A stretch of DNA of 64,000 bases, from positions 1,218,630-1,282,629 of the forward strand of contig NZ_LMEX01000002.1 of the NCBI RefSeq assembly GCF_001426645.1, given 5' to 3'. This DNA is from Rhodanobacter sp. Root480. Lineage in GTDB: Bacteria > Pseudomonadota > Gammaproteobacteria > Xanthomonadales > Rhodanobacteraceae. Made by a program: the position numbers and the translations under genes. Below the pieces are notes generated by a model. The model had not been told where the DNA came from and made no database searches. It saw only the letters and a program-made list of their open reading frames with translations. Below, in pieces: positions 1 through 6,614 of the stretch (position 1 is its first letter; every line of letters starts with the position of its first letter).

Positions 1-1
1 C

Positions 2-1636
2 AAAGGCAATGGCGACAGCGCCACGAACCACGCCACCACCATCAACGCCGGTGACATGCTCAGCCTGACCAGCGGAAGGGACACCACGCTGGAAGGCGCC
101 CAAGCCTATGGCAACACCATCCTGGCCGATATCGGCCGCAGCCTCAGCCTCACCAGCACGCAGGACACCGACCACTACAAGGAGACCTACCAGAGCGCCA
201 GCGCGGGCCTGAGCCTGTGCATCCCGCCCATCTGCTACGGCGCCAGCAGCGGCGGCGCCAGCTACAGCCAGTCCAACATCAGCAACAACTACCAGAGTGT
301 GACGGATCAGACGGGACTAGCCGCCGGAGATGGTGGCTTCGACATCCATGTGGGCGACACCACCACGCTCACCGGCGCGGCACTCGCCAGTACGGCGGAT
401 GCCTCAAAGAACTTGCTGGATACAGGCAGTCTCGTTGTCAACGACCTGCACAACAGCGCGCACAGCAGCGCGAGCCAGGTGCGGTTCTCGTACAGCAGCA
501 GTAGCTCGGCTGCCAGCAATGCGGCCAGCAACGCCATGGGTGCGGCATTGAACATGGCGGTGCCGCAGAATAGCCACGACAGCAGCGACACGGCCAGCAG
601 CATTGCGCAGGGCACGATCGTGGTGCGCGACAACTCCAACCAGGACCTCAGCGGTATCGACCGCAGCGCCACCACGCTCAACGGCAACGGCGTCAGCAAC
701 GATTTTGATGTGGACAAGATCAAGGAGAAGCAGGCGTTGGGACAGGCTGCGGGGTATGTGGGGATGCGGGCCGCGGGTGATCTGGCCGACTACATGGCCG
801 ACCACGCGACCACGGACGAAGAGCAAAAAGCGTGGCGCGATGGTGGCACCAACAAGATCCTGCTGCATGGCCTGGTCGGCGCAGCGACCGCCGCGTTGGG
901 CGGCGGCGACACCGCACAGGGTGCGCTGGGTGCGGCGGCGAGTGAAGCAGCCAGTGGGGCGATGGCCAACTACCTCGCCGATCACCACATCGACCCCAAC
1001 AGCGCCGAAGGCAGGACGTTGATGGAGCTGGCCAGTGCGGCTGTGGGTGGTGCCGTGGGTGGTGGTGCGGGTGTGACAACGGCACTCGATGGGGAGAAGT
1101 ACAACCGGCAGTTGCATCCGGACTATGTGCAACACCTGCAATCACAGGCCGAGGCTTTCGCCGAGCAGCAATGTGGCTGCACTTTGAGCCAGCTGCCGCA
1201 GGATCAACAGGACCAGTGGATCGACAACGCCAGACAGACCTTGCTGGTTACTGCGCAGCGGTTGCAAGACGACACGTTTAACGCCAAGTTCGACGGCGCG
1301 CCGTTGGACGCGGCGGCTGAGGCGTTCATCCAGAATGACTCGTTCGGCGAATGGATCGGGGGGACGTATTACGACATGTCGTATGCCAACGCCGAACAAC
1401 GTGCCGACCCGAACATCAATGGATATGCGCTATACCAGCGGCTGAACAGCGACGACAACGGCGGTTTGGGTGCGCTGCTGCCAGCCGCGGGCTACAGCTT
1501 GGAGCAGTACTACGTGCTGGACGAAACAACTACAACTCCGGGGAACCACAGTCACAGGCCATGGACGAGGCCATCTATCAAGCGAAACAGCAAAGCGGTA
1601 AGGACTTTTTGGCGTTCCAGGGCAAACTCACGCTAA
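2..1636 (+). CDS. CdiA-like filamentous hemagglutinin, 3' part (5' end outside window)
   Basis: The frame is open from base 2, so this is the distal part of a much larger gene. The first ~200 residues are Ser/Thr/Gly/Asn-rich, hemagglutinin-repeat-like sequence. A Gly/Ala-rich hydrophobic stretch follows (about 860-1080), as in the pre-toxin region of CdiA/FhaB exoproteins. At 1094-1105 lies EKYN followed by RQLHP, resembling the (E/Q)LYN delimiter before the toxin end of Burkholderia-type CdiA. The frame then runs into unrelated residues after about 1525 and stops at 1636, while the sensible continuation lies in the -1 frame. Role by family: surface exoprotein of contact-dependent inhibition secreted by a CdiB partner, which is not in the window. 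Family confident; toxin activity unknown. Confidence 0.75.
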   Translation, partial: KGNGDSATNHATTINAGDMLSLTSGRDTTLEGAQAYGNTILADIGRSLSLTSTQDTDHYKETYQSASAGLSLCIPPICYGASSGGASYSQSNISNNYQSVTDQTGLAAGDGGFDIHVGDTTTLTGAALASTADASKNLLDTGSLVVNDLHNSAHSSASQVRFSYSSSSSAASNAASNAMGAALNMAVPQNSHDSSDTASSIAQGTIVVRDNSNQDLSGIDRSATTLNGNGVSNDFDVDKIKEKQALGQAAGYVGMRAAGDLADYMADHATTDEEQKAWRDGGTNKILLHGLVGAATAALGGGDTAQGALGAAASEAASGAMANYLADHHIDPNSAEGRTLMELASAAVGGAVGGGAGVTTALDGEKYNRQLHPDYVQHLQSQAEAFAEQQCGCTLSQLPQDQQDQWIDNARQTLLVTAQRLQDDTFNAKFDGAPLDAAAEAFIQNDSFGEWIGGTYYDMSYANAEQRADPNINGYALYQRLNSDDNGGLGALLPAAGYSLEQYYVLDETTTTPGNHSHRPWTRPSIKRNSKAVRTFWRSRANSR

Positions 1637-2175
1637 ACGGCATGGTGGCGGGATTGACGGGGGGCTTGGGTAATGTCGCCGTCGAGGCAACCGCAGGTAC
1701 ACGGATAGGTAACGTACTGGAATACGCACTCACCACGCGCACGGGTACGGCGGCAACCGGCGCGGTGGTCAACGCGGGAGCGCAGGCGGCAAAGAACGAT
1801 GGCCACATCAACCTCGTCGAAGTGGGCACCTCAGCAGCCTCCGGCTATCTCGGCTTGGGGCGTGGCTTTTGGTGGAACACCGCTCTGGGCGCTGGCGCGG
1901 GGGTGGTGAATACGGAATACGGCAATCTAGCGAATGGTACGGACGACAACGTGTGGCTCGGCGGGGCCACGGGGGGTATGACGACAGGGGCCGGCTATGG
2001 TGTGGGCGGCTTGGCGACGAATCGGCTATCGCAAGGACAGCCCGGAGCGCTGGGGCCGGTTATTTGGGGGAACTTCATTAGTAGTGTGGCCAGTGAATTC
2101 ATCAACTACACGATCGAACAGACAGAAAGCCACAATAACAACGCCAAGAAAGATACGGGAAAAGGTATTAAATGA
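1525..2175 (+). pseudogene. Frameshifted C-terminal (toxin-end) segment of the CdiA-like gene
   Basis: This frame has no plausible start of its own; upstream of 1525 it is an out-of-frame shadow. Joining the upstream frame to this one by reading base 1525 twice (adding one A to the A-run at 1524-1526) gives VLDENNYNSGEPQSQ, a smooth junction with a DENN motif reminiscent of the VENN motif of CDI toxins. The ~216 residues that follow are rich in Gly, Ala, Asn and Thr with recurring GxGxG patterns and no recognised nuclease motif. It ends at TGA 2173-2175, overlapping the ATG of the next gene. A one-base deletion (real or a sequencing error) explains the split; programmed slippage is a less likely alternative. 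Confidence 0.6.
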
Positions 2176-2411
2176 AAAAGTTTATTGTAGCTTTTCTCCT
2201 TGGCTTGATCGCAATGCTACTTATTATTGCGCTCGGCTTTGTGGTGGTAACTTTGAGACTTCTTGTGGAAGGTCATGGGTTTCATGAAATCGTATCAAAT
2301 TTTTATAGGTCCACCTTTCTGGGTAGGGGGTGGATAATTGCTCTTGTTCCGGGGGCGGCAATCTTTCTTCTATCACTCATTGGTGGTCCAAGGTTTCGCC
2401 CGCCGCACTGA
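2172..2411 (+). CDS. Small two-helix membrane protein, candidate immunity protein (CdiI-like)
   Basis: 79 residues. Starts with MKKFIVAFLLGL and has two hydrophobic segments, roughly residues 4-28 and 52-72, separated by a basic/polar loop, so it is probably an inner-membrane protein. Its ATG overlaps the TGA of the CdiA-like tail in an ATGA arrangement, which implies translational coupling. In CDI loci the gene directly after cdiA encodes the cognate immunity protein, and membrane-located ones protect against toxins acting at the inner membrane. Immunity is therefore inferred from position and topology only; the sequence has no family I recognise. It could instead be an unrelated small membrane protein. 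Confidence 0.6.
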   Translation: MKKFIVAFLLGLIAMLLIIALGFVVVTLRLLVEGHGFHEIVSNFYRSTFLGRGWIIALVPGAAIFLLSLIGGPRFRPPH

Positions 2412-2460
2412 CTGGCCGAAGTAGGAGTGGTGGTCCCACGAAACGACCGGCAGGCCTATC

Positions 2461-2577
2461 AAAGGGGACAGACAATCAAGGGGGACGGAGGTAATTAAAC
2501 CTCGATTTTTGACCTTGGCCGCCCGCGTGGGCGGTAGGCAACAGGCCTTTCCGGCGTCTTCTCCACCATGCGCTGAA
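2461..2577 (+). repeat. Palindrome-bearing intergenic element, copy 1
   Basis: Begins with GGGGGACGGAGGTAATTAA and carries an internal GCCCGCGTGGGCGGTAGGC stretch followed by GGCGTCTTCTCC and CATGCGC. The same order of blocks recurs at 3771-3889 in the same orientation. It resembles the REP/MITE-like sequences that flank IS200-type transposases in Xanthomonadales; that link is inference. Confidence 0.6.
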
Positions 2578-2587
2578 ACAGGACAAA

Positions 2588-2656
2588 AAGGGGACGGAGG
2601 AAGTTAAATCGTCTTTCGCTTAACTTTCTCCGCCCCATTTTCTCGTCCCCTTTTCT
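2588..2656 (+). repeat. Inverted-repeat element (GGGGACGGAGG family)
   Basis: Arms GGGGACGGAGGAAGTTAA and TTAACTTTCTCCGCCCC face each other around a 12-base loop, followed by a second CGTCCCCTTTT. It belongs to the same terminal-sequence family as the neighbouring elements. It lies just upstream of the lipoprotein gene and could form a strong hairpin in RNA. Confidence 0.55.
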
Positions 2657-2685
2657 CGAATCATTGTCAAATGATAGGATTTTTT

Positions 2686-3144
2686 ATGAAATGCTATTTA
2701 CTTATCTCGCTACTTTTCTTGTCAGCCTGTTCTGGGGTGCAATATAAGCAGCCAGCGGCATCGGAGGATTCGTCGGAGCTGTATGTTGATAACGGTGGCG
2801 GTAGTCTGGTTATCAATTCGGTTAATGATCAAGGGTGCTATGTAGGCATGACAGGCGTTTCCAAGAGCGTCAGATTGCATGCTGGCAAGACGATTTACCT
2901 AACATATGCCTATGGTTCGCCATCGCCGCTGTTCAGGGATTCTTATTGCAGGTCGATAATTTCCTTCATTCCAGAGAGCGGTGAGAAGTATCAGCTGGTA
3001 GGGAAGAATGGGAATGCATCGGGGATGGGTGGGCCTCAATGTGAAGTGACCGTCAAGCGAATTGGATCCGCAATGCCAGTCGTGATCAATAGGCTCCACG
3101 TGCATCAGACGCGCATTACTTGCATAAAGTTCGACCCATATTGA
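2686..3144 (+). CDS. Putative lipoprotein of unknown function
   Basis: 152 residues. ATG 2686 is chosen over the upstream in-frame ATG 2671 because AGGA at 2676-2679 sits six bases before it and because a compact lipoprotein signal follows: MKC, hydrophobic core, then LSAC with the acylated Cys at residue 15. The mature part is Ser/Gly rich with several cysteines and is probably exported to the periplasm or outer membrane. No known family was recognised. Codon use and base composition are clearly more AT-rich than the surrounding enzyme genes, suggesting acquired DNA. It sits between palindromic elements and next to a gene that looks like an integron cassette. Confidence 0.6.
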   Translation: MKCYLLISLLFLSACSGVQYKQPAASEDSSELYVDNGGGSLVINSVNDQGCYVGMTGVSKSVRLHAGKTIYLTYAYGSPSPLFRDSYCRSIISFIPESGEKYQLVGKNGNASGMGGPQCEVTVKRIGSAMPVVINRLHVHQTRITCIKFDPY

Positions 3145-3174
3145 AGAAGCCGCAAACAGAAGAAGCCGCAAACA
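3143..3174 (+). repeat. Perfect 16-bp tandem duplication
   Basis: GAAGAAGCCGCAAACA occurs twice back to back (3143-3158 and 3159-3174), starting at the stop codon of the lipoprotein gene. It looks like a slippage or insertion scar. Confidence 0.8.
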
Positions 3175-3212
3175 AAAGGGGTCAGATCAAAAAAGGGGAC
3201 GGAGGTAACCAG

Positions 3213-3272
3213 AAAAGGGGCCGAGTTCATTTATTCGCGATCATTTTGGCGATAAATGAACCTGGCCCCTTT
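3213..3272 (+). repeat. Palindromic element (AAAAGGGGCC arms)
   Basis: Long inverted repeat: an arm of about 22 bases starting AAAAGGGGCC and its complement ending GGCCCCTTTT, around a ~17-base loop. It is preceded by AAAAAAGGGGACGGAGG, the shared end sequence of this family. It lies between the lipoprotein gene and the 3' side of the AT-rich membrane-protein gene, where it seems to interrupt an attC-like site (GTTGGGC at 3284-3290). Confidence 0.65.
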
Positions 3273-3297
3273 TTGTTTCTTTTGTTGGGCATTGTAA

Positions 3298-3642
3298 TTA
3301 GACTAAATATGTTCCAACCATATAAAAAATAAACATTATTGCAATAAAACCTAAGTACTTACCAATACGACTATTTTCCGATTTCAACTTTGTTTTAATT
3401 AAATAAATTGGAACTCCAATCATGGGTAGAGCCAATGTGATAATAGACATCCATGGCGGCAATCTAATCCCGCGCTCTTTAGCATCAAAAATTAACCATA
3501 ATAAAGCTAAAATACTAAATCCTATTACGGCTATATTATCTACGTTTTCCCCTATTTTTTCTTGATATGCTAGCCAAAATAGAACTCCATATATAATTGA
3601 GTAGATTAATAATAGGATTATTAGTAATCGAGATATTTTCAC
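3298..3642 (-). CDS. AT-rich small membrane protein, probable integron cassette gene
   Basis: 114 residues from GTG 3642, chosen because AGGGGAG stands six bases upstream and a hydrophobic helix follows at once; the longer frame to 3768 runs through the attC-like site. About four hydrophobic segments are visible (near residues 6-22, 35-52, 60-80, 90-112), so it is an integral membrane protein of unknown function. It is far more AT-rich than the rest of the window. The start codon lies about 15 bases after an attC core (GCGTTAGGT on the minus strand), the usual arrangement of an integron gene cassette. Eight bases after its stop is GCCCAAC, which fits the RYYYAAC end of an attC. Confidence 0.6.
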   Translation of the reverse strand: MKISRLLIILLLIYSIIYGVLFWLAYQEKIGENVDNIAVIGFSILALLWLIFDAKERGIRLPPWMSIITLALPMIGVPIYLIKTKLKSENSRIGKYLGFIAIMFIFYMVGTYLV

Positions 3643-3656
3643 ACGCTCCCCTTTAT

Positions 3657-3770
3657 ACCTAACGCTGGAATTAAGCGCCAGCGCAGCCGCCTGCCGTGAA
3701 CGAGACGCTAGACGACAGCACGCTGCGCCACCCTTTGCCGATACGATAGCGTTGCTTTGAAAGTCCAACC
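3657..3770 (-). other. attC-like integron cassette site
   Basis: On the minus strand the site ends GGCGCTTAATTCCAGCGTTA then GGT, close to the canonical attC 3' side (GGCTTAACTCAAGCGTTAGRY). Internal complementary blocks GCGCAGC and GCTGCGC support a folded site. The 5' (R'') end is unclear and may have been disturbed by the palindromic element that begins at 3771. The length of about 115 bases is within the attC range. Confidence 0.6.
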
Positions 3771-3889
3771 AAAGGGACGGAGGTAATTAAATCCCAATCT
3801 TTAATCTTGTCCGCCTGCGTGGAAGGCAGGCAACGAGCCTTCCCAGCGTCTTCTCCGGCATGCGCCATTTAATTACCTCCGTCCCCTTA
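3771..3889 (+). repeat. Palindrome-bearing intergenic element, copy 2
   Basis: Flanked by AGGGACGGAGGTAATTAAAT and its near-perfect inverse ATTTAATTACCTCCGTCCC, with an internal hairpin GCCTGCGTGGAAGGCAGGC. Internal blocks match copy 1 at 2461-2577. The defined ends suggest a non-autonomous mobile element. Confidence 0.65.
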
Positions 3890-3910
3890 AACTTGGCCAA
3901 ACGTTGGTCC

Positions 3911-4615
3911 CTATTTACCCGTCTTTGTGCTCGCCGAACCCTCACTGACCGTGATGTCGGAACTGCCACGGCTTTGATAGCCCTCGGTCGCCAGCACCTG
4001 GTAATCGGGGGTGCCCAGGGTCAGGCCTTTGCTCGCCAAGAACTTGACGTGGTTGGCGAAGGTGATGGTGCCGGAAATGGCGCCGAAGCCTTTCTTGGGC
4101 GTGCGCACGCTGAAATACTGGTAGAAGGTCTGGGTGCCGTCGATGGACGGCTGCTGGACGCGCTGGCAGCGGCGCACGTTGTAGGTGGCGCCATCGCTCT
4201 GGAAGCTGCCGTAGTCGGTGCCGCCTTCGCAGTTGGCCGGGTTGTACGAGCCGTAACTTTCGATCACGTAGTACTCGATCAGCGGGTTCCTGGTCCAGCC
4301 GTAGAGCGCCAGGTACGAGTTCTGGCTGTCATCCACCCCGAAGGTGCCCGAGTAATGGACGACCCGGTCGGTGCGGCCGGTTTTCCAGCCCTTGCCGCCG
4401 ACCCAGTTATTGGTGCTTTTCGTCCAGTGGGAGGTGTAGCGGCCACCGGCCTTCAGGCCGAACGAAGCGTCGCCGGAATCCTTCCAGAACGAGTAGTAGA
4501 ACCCGTCGTGGGTTCCCGTCGCATTCGATGTGAGGGTTTGCGCGCTGGCACCCAGTGCCAGGCCAACCCCGACCAGCCCGGTTAGAACGGCCCTGCCGAT
4601 GTTGTGCCATTTCAT
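3911..4615 (-). CDS. xynA: Secreted GH11 endo-1,4-beta-xylanase
   Basis: 234 residues. The start at 4615 is chosen because a signal peptide follows immediately (about residues 1-25, ending ASA) and GGAG lies eight bases upstream. The longer frame to 4834 reads through a structured repeat. Family GH11 hydrolyses internal beta-1,4-xylosidic bonds by a retaining mechanism. The nucleophile motif NPLIEYYVIESYG puts the catalytic Glu at 114, and ATEGYQSRG places the acid/base Glu at 211. The length is typical of a single-domain GH11 enzyme without a carbohydrate-binding module. It probably acts outside the cell, opening the plant-polymer gene set that continues to 19.5 kb. A 74-bp structured element ends one base before its ATG and may control translation. 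Confidence 0.93.
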   Translation of the reverse strand: MKWHNIGRAVLTGLVGVGLALGASAQTLTSNATGTHDGFYYSFWKDSGDASFGLKAGGRYTSHWTKSTNNWVGGKGWKTGRTDRVVHYSGTFGVDDSQNSYLALYGWTRNPLIEYYVIESYGSYNPANCEGGTDYGSFQSDGATYNVRRCQRVQQPSIDGTQTFYQYFSVRTPKKGFGAISGTITFANHVKFLASKGLTLGTPDYQVLATEGYQSRGSSDITVSEGSASTKTGK

Positions 4616-4616
4616 T

Positions 4617-4690
4617 GTTGGATCTCCGCAATTCATGAAACAGGGGCGGCGTGCACTTTCGCAAGCCGTGTCACCTGAGGTGGTGCAACC
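4617..4690 (-). promoter_or_regulatory. 74-bp structured leader element, copy A
   Basis: Read on the minus strand it runs from GGTTGCACC to GGAGATCCAAC and ends one base before the xylanase ATG, so it contains the ribosome binding site. A hairpin CACC-TCA-GGTG, a second GC-rich hairpin, an inverted repeat TTCATGAA and closing ends GGTTG/CAAC are visible. A second 74-bp copy at 5927-6000 has matching changes in the paired bases. It looks like a cis-acting RNA, but I do not recognise the family. Confidence 0.5.
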
Positions 4691-5182
4691 AGGAGGTTCG
4701 GATGTTGCTCGGCGGCCGCGGCGGCAACCTCTGCCCGGATCGTACTTGATGCACCCGGTGAATGAGCCGATCGCCAGCAGGTACACCGGCAACGACCGTA
4801 CCAGCTGCAACGATCCGGCGCGGATTACTGACATCGTCGACGCGACCTCAACGAATTGCTACAGCCGGCAAGCCATGCGGGTGCGGAAGACGTGTGCGAG
4901 TTCTTTGTGTGAACCAGCGCCTGTTATGCATGCGGGCGGCGCTTTAGAATAGACGTCCAAACGGATTCCATCGGGCCATGCGTGCCCGGCGGGTGATCCG
5001 TCATTGTCGTTGGGAAGCGTCAGGGCGCACTGTCCTCACGCCGCCGATTCCCGCGAGCGCCCCCAGGGCAAAGGAGTGGCATGGCATCAGGATGATGGTC
5101 CCGGTATTTCCGCACGTATGTACAACTGCCGGACTCCGCGCATGGCGCAGGGGCGGCATCGCTCTTTTCACAAGGATTGATC
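4691..5182. other. Intergenic region without a recognised gene
   Basis: About 490 bases between the divergent xylanase and outer-membrane protein genes. No frame here has a credible ribosome binding site with protein-like content. It must hold both promoters. A possible -10 TAGAAT at 4945-4950 lacks a convincing -35. AAGGA at 5172-5176 is the ribosome binding site of the next gene. Confidence 0.4.
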
Positions 5183-5794
5183 ATGAAGAAACACATTCTG
5201 GCCGCCAGCCTGGCCGTGGTATTGGCAAGCGTATCGACGGCTTCGTTGGCTGCTGACACGGGCAACTTCTACGTCGGTGCCGAAGTGGGTCAGGCGCAAT
5301 ATCGGCTGGGCGTCGCCCCTGGCGAACACTTGGACGCGAAGGACACGGCGGCAGCCGTGCGCTTCGGTTACGTGTGGCATTGGGCGGTCGATTTCGGCGT
5401 GGAAGGCGGCTACGTGAACCTGGGCAAGCTCACGGATGATTACACCAACAACAATGGCGGCTATTCGTCGAACATGTCGGTCGAGACGTCGGGCCTGTTT
5501 GCCGGCGCCGAGGTGAAGTATCACTTTGCCGACGTCTGGTACGTCTCCGCGCGCGCGGGTGCGTTTCAGTCGCACGTCAAGTTGCGCGACCACGACAGTT
5601 CGCCCGAGGGCGGCAACTACCGGGCCAGCAGCACGAACGGCAGCTGGTATGCAGGTGCGGGCGTCGGCTACGAGCTGACGCCCGAATTCAGCCTGGGGTT
5701 GAGCTACGACAATTACCGCAGCAAGGCGGGTATCGACGAATCCGTGACCTTCAACACGGCGATGTTCGCCCTGTCGGCGGAATACCGCTTCTGA
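5183..5794 (+). CDS. Outer-membrane beta-barrel protein (OmpA/OmpW-like porin fold)
   Basis: 203 residues. ATG 5183 is preferred over TTG 5177 because AAGGA lies six bases upstream. A classical signal peptide ends around residue 24 (ASLA). The mature protein alternates polar and aromatic residues in short strands (FYVGAEVG, FGYVWHW, WYAGAGVGYEL) and ends in AEYRF, the C-terminal Phe signature used by the BAM machinery. It therefore belongs to the small outer-membrane beta-barrel group of about eight strands. The exact role is unknown; surface stability or small-molecule passage is possible. A rho-independent terminator follows, so it is probably monocistronic. Confidence 0.8.
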   Translation: MKKHILAASLAVVLASVSTASLAADTGNFYVGAEVGQAQYRLGVAPGEHLDAKDTAAAVRFGYVWHWAVDFGVEGGYVNLGKLTDDYTNNNGGYSSNMSVETSGLFAGAEVKYHFADVWYVSARAGAFQSHVKLRDHDSSPEGGNYRASSTNGSWYAGAGVGYELTPEFSLGLSYDNYRSKAGIDESVTFNTAMFALSAEYRF

Positions 5795-5827
5795 TCGCTG
5801 CTGATCCGAGCGAGTAGCAAGACGGTA

Positions 5828-5885
5828 GCGCCGTCGAAGCCGAGGCTTTCAAGTCGACGGCTTCGGCGGCGCTTCGTTTGTTTGT
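5828..5885 (+). terminator. Rho-independent terminator after the beta-barrel gene
   Basis: Stem GCGCCGTCGAAGCCG (5828-5842) pairs with CGGCTTCGGCGGCGC (5858-5872) and is followed by TTCGTTTGTTTG. It is on the correct strand and 34 bases after the stop. Confidence 0.75.
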
Positions 5886-5926
5886 GCGGGTAGAAATAAT
5901 CCGCCTGGTGGTCGGTGAAGCACCGG

Positions 5927-6000
5927 GTTGGATCTCCACCATTCATGAATCGGGGACAGCCTGCACGTTCGCAGGTCGTGTCTCCCGAGGAGGTGCAACC
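5927..6000 (-). promoter_or_regulatory. 74-bp structured element, copy B (orphan)
   Basis: Same length and layout as 4617-4690 and about 70 percent identical by eye. On the minus strand no start codon follows. On the plus strand GAGGAGG and an ATG at 6001 follow, opening only 25 codons. The hairpin CTCC-TCG-GGAG replaces CACC-TCA-GGTG of copy A, with both sides changed. It is either a regulatory RNA without its gene or a dispersed palindromic repeat. Confidence 0.45.
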
Positions 6001-6079
6001 ATGGAGGTTGTGGTGGTGTCCGTCGGTCGCCCGCACGCATGGCTTCCGCGGCCGCCGCGCGGCGGCGCTCGGGAATGAC

Positions 6080-6577
6080 CTATGCCTGCGGCATCGAAGC
6101 CGGCTCCCGCCCGGGTTGCTCGTCATGGATTCGCGTATAGACACCCTCCATGACGAGGACGTACGTCGCGCCGCCGTCGAACGAGCTTTCGAGCCGCATC
6201 CCGTAGGTGTCGTCGTCGATGAAGGTGTACGTGTGGCGGCTTTGCCCGCGCGGCGAGGTGCGGATGAAGGCAAGGTCGTGGCCGTCCCACGTTCCCTGCG
6301 CCGGTTCCTGCGGGGCGAAGCCGAGGCTGTCGAACCAGAACAGGCTGTAGTCCGCGGCCTCGGCACGGCGGGCGAAGATGGCGTGCGCCTGGAGCCAGGT
6401 TTTTCCGTCGCGCTCGGCCTCGTAATCCTGCACGAACGCTTTGCCGTCAAGCGCCTCGCGACAGGCCACCTGCGCCTGCGCCGGGCCGCCGGCACCCCAT
6501 TGGGATGGCTGGATCGTTTCCTTGCCGCGCCAGTGGCCGACGAGTTTGTGCAGCGGGTTCGAGCTTGTGTCCGGCAT
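6080..6577 (-). CDS. DUF1579-family protein
   Basis: 165 residues, soluble, no signal peptide. The motifs near the N terminus (LVGHWRGKE), the central WFDSLGF and GTWDGHDLAF, and YTFIDDDTYGMRLESSFDGG match the beta-barrel DUF1579 family (lipocalin-like fold, function unknown). It lies 37 bases downstream of the isopropylmalate synthase gene on the same strand and could be cotranscribed with it. No catalytic residues can be assigned. Confidence 0.75.
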   Translation of the reverse strand: MPDTSSNPLHKLVGHWRGKETIQPSQWGAGGPAQAQVACREALDGKAFVQDYEAERDGKTWLQAHAIFARRAEAADYSLFWFDSLGFAPQEPAQGTWDGHDLAFIRTSPRGQSRHTYTFIDDDTYGMRLESSFDGGATYVLVMEGVYTRIHDEQPGREPASMPQA

Positions 6578-6614
6578 GGCTTGTGTCCGTGGCGCGGGTC
6601 GAGGCGTTGCGGCG

